NCBI GenBank assembly: GCA_024138025.1
Contig: JAMXBD010000685.1
Coordinates: forward strand, 664,449-728,448
Direction: 5' to 3'
DNA: 64,000 nt
Source: Combretum micranthum
Lineage: Eukaryota; Streptophyta; Magnoliopsida; Myrtales; Combretaceae
In this document: positions 37,324-49,547 of the stretch, piece after piece
How the letters are laid out: every line of letters starts with the position of its first letter
Numbering within the stretch: the stretch's first letter is position 1
Program-made: the position numbers and the translations under genes
The notes under the pieces: model-generated
The model's database searches: none
What the model was told of the DNA's origin: nothing
What the model saw: only the letters and a program-made list of their open reading frames with translations

Positions 37324-40300
37324 TCTAAGCCCTTGAAATTTTGGTTAATTTTAAGCTTAATATTAGAATTAAAAGTCAACTGGAAACCTTAAAGGTCAAT
37401 AAAAGACTAGAACAAACCCTAGAATTTAGATCCAGCATTCTCGTATTTTTTAGCCCTAGAAAACGAAGTTAAAATAATTAGTGATAATAGCTCGTAATAA
37501 TAAAAGGAAACGTAAAAATATCAGATTCGCAAATTTCGAGTGTCCTTTGGACCCAAGTGGGATCAGCTCTCGAAAAGCGTGTCCTGGGGCTCGGAGTAGT
37601 AAAAATATTCCGGTAACACCGCTAGGACCGAAATAATACAAGGATTTAAAAAATATCAGTTTCGTAATTTTTCGGTAACTAAAAAATAACAAATATTGCA
37701 TTTATATGCTTCTTTTCTTTACTATCAGTATATTATTAGTCTTGTTTACTATTCATTGTCCTATACTACTATTCATCTATCTCTACTTTACCTTATAACA
37801 TATTCTTACTACCTATATACCTATTTTCCTAATTTTTTCATTTCCAATATACCTTCATATCAACCATACTTCACATCTTTATAACTTTTTATTACAAAAC
37901 AACAAAAATAATTCACTCCTCCTCTTCTCTCTCTAAGGCCTGCGCATCCCCCTCTTTCTTCCCTCAATTATTTTTTTTAAATTTATTTTATTACATCTAA
38001 TTTCCACTTCAAAATTTCTATAAATACCCCATTTCCATTCACTTCTTTCACACCATATTTACACATAACAAAACTCTCTCAAATTCATTTCATAAACACT
38101 CTCTACAAAAATTTCTCTCTACCAAAACTCTCTTTCACCAATCACTCACCCTACTCTACACACAAACCATCTACTATTTTCTACTACCCACATAATGCCC
38201 CATTCATCTACCACCTTCTTCCTACACCATAAACACTTTAGGTAAAACTCCTAATCTTATTTTATTAACTCATGTCATGTAATTAGCATGACCATGGTGT
38301 TGTTTTGAAACTCATATGAGTATTAAAAGCAACAACATGTTCATGTTTTGTTCTTGTACATGAAATTCCAATTTTTCTATGTTGTTATTATGCTTATATA
38401 TATGTTGATTAGTAATGATATTATTGTTGTTATTATACTCTAATCTAACTCTATATATATTATTAAGTATATGTATATCTATATTTTTAGAGCCTAATGC
38501 TCACTAACTATTTCTAACTTGCTATTATTATTGCTTTTCTTTTCTTTTTTTTTTTTCTCTTTTTGGGACTAGTCTATTCTTAGTCCCGGATTGCCATGAT
38601 AAAGCTAAGGCTCCCAATACTTGACTGGGTTACCTTGATGAAGTTAAGATTTCCAATACTTGATATATTAACTTGCTTATTATATTGCTTATTATGTCTT
38701 TCTTATATTTTCATATTCTCATACTACATATTCATTTTCATGCATAAACATATTGATGTTGTCTCACAAGATTTTCTTAAATAAAAAGAAAAATTGAGAG
38801 TTCTTTTATAAAATAAACTTTGTCATATAAGAAATCATTTTTCCCATAACGACTTAGGAATTTATCTTAGCAAATCTTTTCCAAAAATCTAGAGGAGTTC
38901 ATCATAAGTTTTTAGTAACCAAAGAACATAAAAATTTTTAGATAATACATAAAGTAGATATATCATACATACACTTTACAAAACCACAAAGTGAAAAGTT
39001 TTCTTAAAAGTTTTACTAAACTTCATTAAGAAAGTTTCACCAATACTCTAGAATATGAAGGAATAGATTAGTTTGACAAATCACCAAGAATGTTTCTTTT
39101 ATAAAATAAAATATTCTTAAGAAATAAAATTAGTAAACAATTTAGGAAATCATTTTTAATAAACCTTAGGAAAAGTTAAGAAAATGTAAAGTTAGATAAA
39201 TTTTAACTACTCTCAATTAGTATTTAGAAACTACCCTCTCAACCCCTAGAAATTAAGTAATAAGAAACTCAGGAAGACAACATTAATTTCTAAGGTGACT
39301 TGAAAGACTAAGGAATAGAATTAAAAGAAGAAAATACTCACTTAAAAAAACTCAAGAATTTTCCAACAAGCTAAGTGGAAATTTTCAAAGTTTTGCTTTT
39401 CCAATTTCTAGAAAATATTGCTTTTACAAAAATCACGATTGGGACAACTTCGTTAAATTCATGCATATGATATGAGTCAATATATATAATATATATATAT
39501 TCTAAAGGTTTTTCCAACTATAATAATATCTATATTTTGCTACAAGTATTTTAGATAAAGAAAAGTTTGTAAAATTAAGTTTTGAAAGCTAGAATTTTCG
39601 TGGTGAATCTGTACCCTATGCTTTTAGGATCCAAATGACTTTTTATTATAAGAATAACCTTAAAATGGATAGATCTTTTTGAATAGGTAGAAAACGGTAT
39701 ATTATATGCGAAATTCCGAGTTAAAATAAGCAAGTTATGACCATTTTAAGTTGGAATCTCCACTTATACGAATTTTACCGCAACTAGAAAATAGAGATAA
39801 GGGTTTTGACTAGAAATTCCATGGAATACTCATTTTGGGTATTTCCTTTGTTTAGGAACCGAGTAGGAGGACGTATACTACCCTGATTACTACTTTGACT
39901 AAGGGAGTATCGTCATGGCCGAGTGAGTCTACTTCCCTTATTTTTTATGCTTATGTTTGTGTTTGTAATTTAGTTGCATTAGACTTAAGGAAAGATAAAT
40001 TTGAAATTACATGTGTTTATAACTTGTTGAAAGAATATTAAGTATATCGAGCCATGAATTGCTTATAATGAATTGTATGTTATATTAACATGTGGAAAGT
40101 GTTTGAAATTGATTGATCACCCGAAAGAAATTATAATACAAATGGCTAGACTTAAAATAAAATCAAGACATGCACTTCATTCGTAGAGTCACATTGCATT
40201 TACCATTATACAAATGGTGGGGCATGAATATGATAGTAGTGGTTGACATAACTGGTAGTATCTATGTATGGCACGTAGGAGCCGGTAAGATCTATAAAAA

Positions 40301-40954
40301 TGGTTTTAAAAAAAATGATGGCTGTAATGGGCCGGAATACCTAACCTTGAATGAAGGGCAAAATTCATTCAAATATGATTCTTGAAAAATCATATATCTT
40401 GTATTCTCACGTGCTTATTGCATTACATTTGTTTGTCTAATAAACTTGGTTGTTATTTTGTTTTAAGTATGATTATTGGGATTATACTCACTAAGCCCGT
40501 AAAGCTTACACCCCTATAGATATTTGTATTCACAAGAACACCTGTTATTATACCCGAGTTCTCCTCACATCAGCGTAAGTTTTCTTTTGAGAGCTTTTGA
40601 AGGAAATCTACTTGAAGGATTAGATTAAAATTTCTTTAAAATCTTTTGATATAGTATTTAAGTTATGGTAAAGACTATTAAGTATTTCAATCCTTGGAGT
40701 TTTAGCAGGGGTATGCCCCTAAGAATCATGTAATAGACTTTTAAATGTTATTATTATGAACTATATTTATTTCTAGATTCTTGTATGTTCAATATTACTT
40801 GCTTAGACCACACTTCTCAAAAGCGTCTCCTATTATCGTGTTAGACACCTTACATGTAATACCGAGACTTTCGCATGACTAAGGTAGTCATTCTTAAGTC
40901 TTGATATTATATGTAGCGGACTGCCACGTTTAGAGTACCCTTTGGAGCGTGACA
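37324..40954 (+). mobile_element. Solo LTR of the same gypsy family, 3,631 bp, inserted head-on into the 3' LTR
   Basis: It ends ...GGAGCGTGACA at 40,954. The start reads TCTAAGCCC where TGTAAACCC is expected. Flanking 5-mers are ACTAT (37,319-37,323) and GCTAT (40,955-40,959), one mismatch. Block order matches the solo LTR at 26.2-29.5 kb. A TATAAATA box lies at 38,019-38,026 and the conserved island at 39,681-39,770. No internal region. Confidence 0.82.
38019..38026 (+). promoter_or_regulatory. TATA box of the gypsy LTR
   Basis: TATAAATA followed by CCCC and a CT/CA-rich tract with TTCACTTCTTTCACAC. Reversed TATA-like words followed by similar sequence occur in the LTR at 36.9-44.0 kb (about 43,265), which supports this as the family promoter. 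Confidence 0.55.
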
Positions 40955-41153
40955 GCTATAAGGGTATAAGCTACTAGCTTAGTGAGAATTATATCCACAT
41001 ATAAGTATACTTGAATAGCAATAATCAAATAAGTTATTTAATCAACCAAGTGAAATGCAACAACCACATGAGCATACAAGACATATGATTTTCCGGTAAT
41101 CATATGTTGAATGGATTTACGCCCTCCATTCGAGGTTAGGTGCGGTAGTTTAT

Positions 41154-41261
41154 ATGCTTCTAACCAAATGTCCTGAAGCTTTAATTAATGTGCTTTTAAC
41201 CAAACGTCCCGAAGCTTTAATTAATATGCTTCTAACCAAACGTCCCGAAGCTTTAATTAAG
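41154..41261. repeat. Minisatellite, 36-bp unit x 3
   Basis: Three near-identical units share TGCTTCTAACCAAACGTCCC and GAAGCTTTAATTAA. The array lies between the reversed GTAAATCC block (about 41,115) and GACTCACA (41,320). Confidence 0.85.
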
Positions 41262-43950
41262 ATCCAACGATCGTACCACTACCCCTTTCCCCCATAAGGG
41301 TAGTGATCCTATGCAATGTGACTCACAAGTGATATGCATGATTTTAGTTTAATTAAAGGCTTATAGCATAATTATTAACAATTTAAGATGATCATAGAAT
41401 TTCAGATAAATCAAGCATTGATTATAATCAATCCTCGTCTTGATATTCTTATCATTCATTTAAACAATATTACATGCATACCATTCAATTTTTCCTTAAA
41501 TCTAGTGCTTCTAGACTACAAGCACAATCAAGTAAGATAAGTTATGGAAATAAAACTCACTTGGCCATGGATTCACCGGTCTTAAGTCAAAGTAGTCTTA
41601 TGGATATAAGAGATCCTCCTTACAACCACCTAAACAAGAAAATATCCATAATGAGTATTTCTTGATAGTTCTATTGAAATTCGACAAAACTATGTCATTA
41701 AGTTCGTCAAAATTCGTATGGAAGACAATTCCAACCTAAAATGGTCATAACTTGCTCATTTTAACTCAGAATTGCGCATATTATATACCGTTTTCTACCT
41801 ATTCAAAAATATCTATCCATTTCTAAGGTTATTCTTATCAAAAAAAGGTCTTTTAGGTCAAAAAACATGGTGACCAGATTCACCATGAAAATCACAGCCC
41901 AAAAACAATTATTTCAAACCTCAACTCATTCAAAAATCCTTTCATAATTACTTAGTTATCAATATAGATTGAAAAACCCTTTTTTTTTTCATACATATAC
42001 AAACTCATATCTCATGCATGATTCAAGTTTTGTTGTCCAATCTATGACTATGAAAAACAATGTCTTTTGAAAGTGTGAAAAATCAAAAGCTACAAATTTT
42101 CCTTTTGTAAATCCTTGAGATGAAACCATAAATTTTTAGTTTATTTAAAATGAGTATCTTTATGTTCTATTTAGTAGTTTCTTAGGTGGTTTTCATAAAA
42201 ATAAACTTTTAAATTTTTCTTTAGAAAAATCTCTCATTAGTGTTGTCTGCACTATAATTTCTCAAGTATTATTTTGATAATTATTTTGATCTTCTAACTT
42301 GACTCAAAGCTTGTTCATTTCTTTGTTAGGGACTTTCTTTTAGTTTAGTTTTTAAGAAAAATTTGTATAACAAAGAATTATCAACATTTAAAATAAATTT
42401 AGCAAAAACAAGCCATCTTATGGTTTTGAAAAGACTTTTTCAAAATAGAATAGTTTTGCTAAATCATGGTGAGTTCTCTTTGATTTTTGGAAAAGTAAAG
42501 TTTGTTGAAACAAAGTCGTAAGCTTCATTTGGAAATTCGTATAACATGAATTTATTTTGGAAAAGTTTAGTTTTTATCTTTGTGTTTTAGACAACAATCA
42601 TGAATATGAGCATGAGTATGATGATATTTACAAGAAAAATAATAGAAATTGAACAAAATAATAAGCAACATAATATAAGTCCAAGTATTGGGAGTCTTAG
42701 CTTCATCAAGGCTTCCAGGACAAAAAATAAATTCCGTCCGAATATAAAAGAAAAGAAAAGAAGAAAAAGTTGTTTTGACTTGATGATAACAAGTATAAGA
42801 CTAGAAAGACTAGTCTTAAAACATGAAAGTAAATAAATTGCAATAACAAGTGAGCTTATATGCTGTAAAAGTCATATATAGCTACATAGATATATTTAGT
42901 TAGATATAAATATGGAAGCATAATAATAATAATAATATGAACAAAATAACAACATAAAAGAATATGGATTCATGAACAAGAAGAAAACATAAACATAGAG
43001 TTGCTTCCATAACATATAGTTTGGGAAACATACTTTATGGTCATGTTAAGTTACATGATATGGTAGTAAAAATATGAAAAGAATCTTATCTAAAGATTAG
43101 ATGAGAGTAGTATATATAAATGGGTTTTGTGTATGAAGAAGAAGAGAGCTTGGGAGTGTTTTGGGAGAGTAATGGGAAAAGTATTTGGGAGGAGAATTTG
43201 ATAGAGTTTTGGTAGTAAATTTGTGGGTAGTGAATGTGTGAAAGAAGTGAAAGAAGAGGGGGATATTTATAAGAAAATGAGGAGAGGATTTTTGATTGAT
43301 TTAATTAAAAAAATTGAGATAAAATAGAGAAAGAGATGGGGGAGGGGGCACCAGCTAAGAGAGGAAAGGAGAGAGAGAGACTATTTTTTGTAGTTTTGTG
43401 CCTTAAAAGTAATAATGAGTAAGATAGATGTGATAAAAGTGTATTGAAAATGAAAAAAAGTAGTGGTATAGGTATGGTAGTGTGTAAGAGTGAATAGTGA
43501 AAAAGTAGAGATAGTATGAATAGTGTAGAGTTGTACAATAAATAGTATACAAGACATAAATAGACCGGTAGTGAGGAAAATACGAGTAAAAGTGCGATAT
43601 ATGATATTTTTAATTATCAAAAAAATTATAAAACTGATATTTTTGAAAACCTTATATTTTATGATGTCAACGGAATATTTTTAATATTCTAGACCCGGGA
43701 ACATGTTTTTCAAAACCAGTATCCGTTCGGGTTCGAGACGAATCAAATTTTAACCAATGTGATATTTTTAAACATCCTTATATAATTACGAACTATTCTA
43801 CATACTTAGCTTACATCTACTCTACACAAGATAGGAGCGCAGGATTACCAGACTTAAACTACTAGGTTCTACAAGGGTTTTATTGATTGTAGGGTTTCCG
43901 GTTGACTTTTGGTTTCGGGACAGATTTAACATAAAACTTGGGGGTTTACA

Positions 43951-43975
43951 ATCTACCCGCCTTAAAGAAAGTTTT
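43951..43975 (-). other. Polypurine tract of the gypsy element
   Basis: On the minus strand AAGGCGGGTAGAT directly precedes the LTR start, the position and composition expected of the plus-strand primer of a Ty3/gypsy element. This links the LTR at 43,950 to the coding region above it. Confidence 0.75.
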
Positions 43976-45376
43976 GTCCTCAAAACTTAGAAATACGTAC
44001 TTGAAGTTTCAAACAAGCTTGGATAATTCTACCTTATCTCCTCTTCGGCTTCCCAAGTAGCCTCCTCGTGAGAATGGTTTCTCCAAAGGACTTTAACATA
44101 CTTTATCTCCTTCTTCCTCAACTTTTGAATCTTCCGATCTAAGATTTATACTGGGTGTTCTTCGTACGTGAGGTTCTCCTTAAGTAGTACTGGTTATAAT
44201 TCCATAACTCTTTCTGGGTCGGACACATGTTTGCGTAGAATCGAGACATGGAATACATTATGTACTCCAGACAGATCTGGTGGCAAGGTTAAGCGATATG
44301 CTAGATCTTCGAATCGTTCCAATACTTCAAAAGCTCCGATATACCGTGTGCTCAACTTTCTTTATGAGCGAACTCAGTGTATACTCTTGATAGGGTTTAT
44401 CTTTAGATACACATGGTCCCCTACTTGAAACTCAAGAACTCTCCTCCTTAAATCCGCCCAACTCTTTTGCTAGTCTTGGGCTTCCTTCATCCTTTGTTGA
44501 ATGATTCAAACCTTATTTGCTGCATCTTGAATAAGATCTAGTCCCATAATTACCTTCTCCACTTCATCCCAAGACAAAGGGGATCTACACTTTCGTCCAT
44601 ACAATGCTTCATAGGGTGGCATCTTGATCATTGAATGATAGTTGTTGTTGTAAGCAAACTCCACCAAAGGTAGATGTGCTTCCCAACTTCCTTTAAATTC
44701 CATTATGCATACTTGGAGCATATCTTCCAAGGTTTGGATAGTTCTCTCTGATCGTCCATCAATCTGTGGGTGTTAAGTAGTACTAAAATACAACTTAGTC
44801 CCCATACATTTTTGTAGACTTATTCAAAACTTTGACACAAACCTGGGATCTCAATCAGATACGATTCCTGCCGGTACCTCGTGCAACCGAACTATCTCCC
44901 TTATATAGAGTCTTGCTAACCTATCCATAAAGAATCTCATATTAATTGGGATGGAGTGTGTTGACTTAGTGAGTCGATCCACTATACCTATATAGCATCA
45001 TACCCAGACGGTGCTCTTAGCAATCCACACACAAGGTCCATCGAAATCTGGTCCCACTTCTACTCAGGGATAGGAAGAGGTTTCAACAGCCCTCCTGGTC
45101 TTTGGTGTTCTACTTCACTCGCTGGCATGTTGGGCACTTTATCACGAAATTAGCCACATCTCTCTTCATTTCGTTCCACCAATAGTGGCTCTTAAGATCC
45201 TGATACATCTTTGTTCTACCAGGATGTAGGGTGTATCCCAAATTGGGCGCTTCGCTCATAATTTCCTTTCTCAACTCCTCATCATTGGGTACACATAATC
45301 TCCCTTTCATCCTCACCACATCCTCCTCATCTATCTCAAAATCGGCATATTTTCCTTTTTGCACTTCTTGCTTCAC
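43976..45376 (-). pseudogene. Gypsy integrase with chromodomain-like tail, broken
   Basis: The zinc-binding N-terminus lies at 45,376-45,110. It contains LHPGRTKMYQDL and CPTCQRVK, but the first His of the HHCC set reads Pro (EAPNLGYTLHPG). The late catalytic-core stretch at 44,730-44,506 contains HLPLVEFAYNN and APYEALYGRKCRSP-like text (MPPYEALYGRKCRSP). The C-terminus at about 44,110-44,000 reads VLWRNHSHEEATWEAEEE followed by a stop, typical of the chromodomain-type end of Tekay/Del elements. Several stops and frameshifts separate these parts. Confidence 0.88.
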
Positions 45377-45441
45377 TTGCTAAATTGTCTCATTATACCT
45401 TTGTGCCTCTTTGATTCTATTAATCAAGGTTAGTTCTAGGA

Positions 45442-45855
45442 CTAAGTTGGAAACTCCACTTCTACACTTTGTCCTACAAATTCGATTCTTAACCTTTCGA
45501 ATTCTTTGACCAATTCCTCTTGATCAGTGAGTAGGGCATTGACTTCTCCATGGTTCTTACGGTTTAAAGCATCAGCAACATCATTTACTTTCCCTAGGCA
45601 ATAATTGATTCCAAGATCATAGTCCTTGATCAGTTCTAACCACCTTCTTTGTCTCATATTTAACTCCTTTTGAGTAAACAGATACTTGAGGCTCTTATGG
45701 TCCGTATAAATTTCAAACCTTTGCCCATAGAGGTAATGTCTCCAAAGCTTTAAGGCAAACACGACAGCGGCCAACTCTAGGTCATGTGTTGGATAATTCT
45801 GCTCGTGTGGTCTTAACTGCCGTGAGGCATATGCGATTATTTTCCCTTCTTGCAT
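45442..45855 (-). pseudogene. Gypsy RNase H domain, remnant
   Basis: An open stretch of 137 codons shows [51 protein letters not shown] and [11 protein letters not shown], the standard order of gypsy RNase H. Asp (TDHKSL) and Glu (DLELAA) active-site positions are present. It is separated from reverse transcriptase by stops at about 45,860-46,020. Confidence 0.92.
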
Positions 45856-46019
45856 CAGGATGTAGCCTAACCCATTCCTTGATGCATCGCTTGAACTGTG
45901 TATGGCCTTTCGGGATCTGGCAAGGTCAGGATTATGGTAGATACCAAACGCTACTTCAACTTTTGGAAACTTTGCTCCCGTTTCTCATTCCAGATGAACT
46001 TCTCATTATTTTGGGTTAA

Positions 46020-46740
46020 CTAAGTCAGTGGCTTAGCAATCTTGGAGAAATCTTGTATGAACTTTGTGCAATAACCGGCTAATCCAAGAAAGCTCTTAAC
46101 TTCAGTTACCGTCTTAGGTTGCTTCCATTCCATCACAGCTTTAATCTTCTTATGATCCACTACTATTCCACTTCCTGACACTGCACGTCCGAAGAATGAT
46201 ATCTGATCTAACCATAAATCACATTTGGATAACTTAGCGTATAACTTGTGTTCTCTCAAAGTTTGTAATGCCAACCTTAGGTGCTCTTTGTGTTGTTCCC
46301 TCGTCTTGGAATAAACCAAAATATCATCGATAAAGACTATCACACACTTATCTAAAAGCAGCTTATATACTCGGTTCGTCAAGTCCATGAATGTAGCGAG
46401 TGCATTAGTTAATCCAAATGGTATCACTAAGAACTCATAGTGTCTATACCGAGTCCTAAAAGCTATCTTTGATACATCTTCCGACTTAATCCTTAATTAA
46501 TGATAGCCTGATCTTAGATCGATACGAGAAAACATGGTTGCTCCTTGCAACTGGTTAAAGAGGTTACCAATCCTTGGGAGTGGGTACTTATTCTTAATAG
46601 TAACCTTGTTCAACTCCCGATAGTCGATACACAATCTCATAGACCCATCCTTTTTCTTGACAAATAAGACTGGTGCACCCCATGGTGACACACTGGGTCT
46701 TACAAATCTTTGATCCAAAAGCTCTTATAGCTGTTTCTTC
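46020..46740 (-). pseudogene. Gypsy reverse transcriptase, broken into two frames
   Basis: The upstream part at 46,718-46,497 has [26 protein letters not shown] and [11 protein letters not shown] and then a premature stop. The downstream part at 46,427-46,020 has IPFGLTNA, the active site FIDDILVYS (the Y/F-x-D-D box), LSKCDLW and SFLGLAGY. Order and spacing fit a chromovirus reverse transcriptase. The intervening palm sequence holds stops. Confidence 0.92.
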
Positions 46741-46753
46741 AATTCCTTTAATT

Positions 46754-47400
46754 CTACCCAGGCCATTTGATAAGGAGCTTTTGAGATTGGTTCAGTGTTA
46801 GCCACTTGCTCGATTTCGAAGTTGATTTCTCTCTTTGGAGGCAGTATAGGTAACTCATCTGGGAAGACATCCGGAAACTTATTGACAACAGGGATATTCT
46901 CCAAAATAGGCTTTTATTTCTCCTCTTCTGTGTCATCAACGTAGTTGTTTATCCCTTCTTGATCCTCCATTATCTCCAACGAGTATAACTCTTCTTCTCT
47001 CGAGATTGTGGATTCCCCAACAAACGTCACTTTCCTTCCTACTTGATCCAAAAATTCCACACTCTTCTTACGACAATCTATCATGACTTTAGTGAGGGAC
47101 AACCAATTCATATAAAAAATTACTTCGTATTTGTTCATCTCCACTATTATAAAGTCACGGGTATATAGATATCCTTGTGCTCTTACTGGACAATCCTTTA
47201 GCACATCTCTAATTATTAGCAATACTTCCTGTGGGGTTTTGATCTTAAAGCTGGAAGTTGTTGTGGTTATTAGTAGTCCAGTTTTCCTAGCTAGACTAGG
47301 TGTAACAAAAAAATGCATAGCTCTAGAGTCGAAAAGAGCATATGCATTTTGACATCCTATTAGTATGTTTCCTGTGTTTTAATACGGAGATCACTACTTC
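46754..47400 (-). pseudogene. Gypsy protease region, catalytic motif altered
   Basis: The frame reads YALFDSRAMHFFVTPSLARK where family members have DSGA; the Gly next to the catalytic Asp is Arg. Later landmarks are NWLSLTKVMIDC (usually GMDWL) and VEFLD. The stretch ends in an acidic, Glu-rich linker and runs into the reverse transcriptase region through stops. Protease activity is unlikely. Confidence 0.8.
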
Positions 47401-47478
47401 TGATCCGACTTTTCACTTATCTTAAGAGTTTAAAACTTTTATACTGCAAGAAATGAAAGGAAAAACGACTAAAAAGGT

Positions 47479-48090
47479 TCAAGGCTTACCTGTCACCAAG
47501 TCGCAGTTATATCCATCTCCGTACTCCAAAGCAGCAAGTTCTCCTTCATCCTCTTCTTCACACATCCACTGGCCTTCCAAATTATAAATTCGAAAGTTTG
47601 GTGCCGAAGACCCATATTTGTGTCCATTTCCATTCCTATTACCATTCCTCGTAGGTACAGCTCCTCCCGAAGATCTTGCCATAGCATTTTTCCTTTGTGG
47701 ACACTCATTGACAAAGTGACCCACTTGTTTATAGACATAGCAAATGTTGGTTGTCTTTTTGGGACACTCTAGCATCTTGTGGTTTCCATCTTAGCAAAAG
47801 AAACATTTTCTGATCAACTGGGACACTTCCTAGGGTAGTGCGCCCCATTACACTTCGAACAGCTAATAGCTTTAGATGCGAACTTCCCACTATTGGTATT
47901 ATTTCTGTAGATGTTAAAGGTTTTGAACTTCTTTTGTGGGTATGATGAACTTTAAGGAATTTAACTATCTTGTTCTTCATTATTAGTACTATTACATGGT
48001 TAATGAAGCTTCCTCTAGCTTATTCCTCACTTCTTAACTTCCTTCCTAGCTTTAATCTCTCTTATAGTCTTCTTAAAATTGAGATTTGTT
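47479..48090 (-). pseudogene. Gypsy gag C-terminus with zinc knuckles, truncated and frameshifted
   Basis: Two zinc-knuckle remnants are visible on the minus strand. One, at about 47,865-47,825, reads CSKCNGAHYPRKC and is followed by a stop. The second, CYVYKQVGHFVNEC in the frame 47,775-47,479, has Tyr in place of the second Cys. Farther upstream NLNFKKTIREIKARKEVKK (about 48,085-48,030) looks like the gag/knuckle linker and ends in a stop. The N-terminal gag, the PBS and the 5' LTR are absent; the sequence switches to an unrelated LTR near 48,091. Confidence 0.8.
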
Positions 48091-49547
48091 AATGGAATTG
48101 AGAGAGAAGAAGAGAAGAAGAAAAGGAAGAAGAAAAAACGTAAGGAACAAAAGAAGAAAGAAAGAAAGAAGAGGAATGGCAGCCAAAAAGGAAAGAGAAG
48201 GAATTAAATAGGATAATACCAAAAATTAATTAAGGACATTTAAGATTAAAGACTTTGATTTAAACTTGTCAGATCATTGTCTTGAGCATTAAAAACAATG
48301 AGAAGTAGATTTCAGAATATAAATAACTAAAATAGCTAATTCAACTTACAAACTAAGTTTAGAAACTCAATTTTGTAAAACTTAATATTTAATTGAATTT
48401 GGGTTTAGAAATTGATATTTTTAAATAAGTAGGTAATCTCAAAATCCATGAAAATTGAAAGTATAGAATTTAGATTTTAGAGACTCTCTTTGAGGATTTT
48501 AGAAATCCAAATATCGAGCTCAAGAAAATCTTAGATCATTTGTAGTTCAAGAGAAATGGATAGTCAATTAAAATTGATTGATAAAATAGTAAAATTTGGC
48601 TTGATGGGAAAATAATTAAAGTGAGTAAACAATTTGAAAGAAATAGTGTTCAAAATTAATAACTAAAAGGATTCAAGAAATTTGGTTCATGAAATGGATA
48701 ATTGAAGTAAATAAAAGATTGAAAATGAGTATTTGAAATCTCAATTTCAATTAAGTCTAGTTAGTAATTAATTATATCAATCCATCCATTTATCACCTAT
48801 AATCCGAATCACTTATTTTAATTAAACTATCTAAACTCAGTTATTAAATTATACTATAAACAACTTTAAGATTAATTACCCATTGGTAGTTGACATTATA
48901 TTAGCTTTAGCTTTCATAATTCGAAAGCTTTCAATCGTTTTAGGATTTTATTTACCTGATCAATCTTTCATTGTTTTATTCCAATTAATTTAAATTGAAA
49001 TTTGATATTGTTTCCACTTTCATTGCAATTATGAATTATTGAATAATCTATTATTTATTGGTTAATATCTTATATTTCTGCATTCATTATCCAATCTGTT
49101 TAATATTTCTCATTAAGTTATGCTTTCTTGCTATATTAATTTGGGGCTTGTTGCAACATTTGTATTTTATAAACTTCTCATATTCAAGTTATATAAATTT
49201 ATTACTATTCTTTTATAATTATTTATTTACTCATCGTTCATTTTCTTAATTATTCGGAATGTTTTGTTTTATAATTTTGGTTATTATTATTACTAGCTTG
49301 AATCTCATTTTCATTTATTTGTATCTATATATATTTTAATTTTGTCTTTGTTATTTTTATAAAATTTTATCTTAAAACATAATAATTCAAATTTTTAAAC
49401 AATCATTGAATTATTAAAATTTCAATATATTTAAATCATGAGAAATTAAGAATGTCTTCCATGACTTTTCTTAAAACTTTTTCAATAATTTTACATTATT
49501 TTCTTAATGATTATTATTTCTACATTATATGAATTTGGGTTATTACA
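48091..49547 (-). mobile_element. Orphan LTR-like segment, minus orientation
   Basis: On the minus strand it starts TGTAATAACCC, a common gypsy LTR start, at 49,547. It is very AT-rich and ends with a pyrimidine tract rich in TTCTTC and TCTCTC (48,105-48,170) and ATTAACA at the gag junction. Flanking 5-mers (GCGAT and AATCT on the minus strand) differ, so it is not a simple solo insertion. It is not the missing 5' LTR of the adjacent element, whose LTR starts TGTAAACCCC. Confidence 0.45.

Larger units (their letters stand above)
36917..43950 (-). mobile_element. 3' LTR of the Tekay-like gypsy element (about 3.4 kb), split by an opposite-strand LTR
   Basis: On the minus strand it starts TGTAAACCCCCAAG at 43,950, just after a polypurine tract, and ends TTGACA at 36,917. 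It is interrupted at 37,324-40,954. Rejoining 37,323 to 40,960 recreates a sequence collinear with the LTR at 55,461-58,923 around its ACTATAGGGGCG. Without the insert it is about 3,398 bp. It holds the conserved island (41,715-41,804) and a 36-bp minisatellite. Confidence 0.85.

Noticed and set aside
44168..44428. Plus-strand 86-codon frame, and other plus-strand frames at 45,786-46,019 and 47,131-47,352
   Set aside because: They are antisense shadows of the minus-strand gypsy polyprotein.
48091..49547. 5' LTR of the Tekay-like element
   Set aside because: Its start (TGTAATAACCC) and body do not match the element's 3' LTR (TGTAAACCCC).
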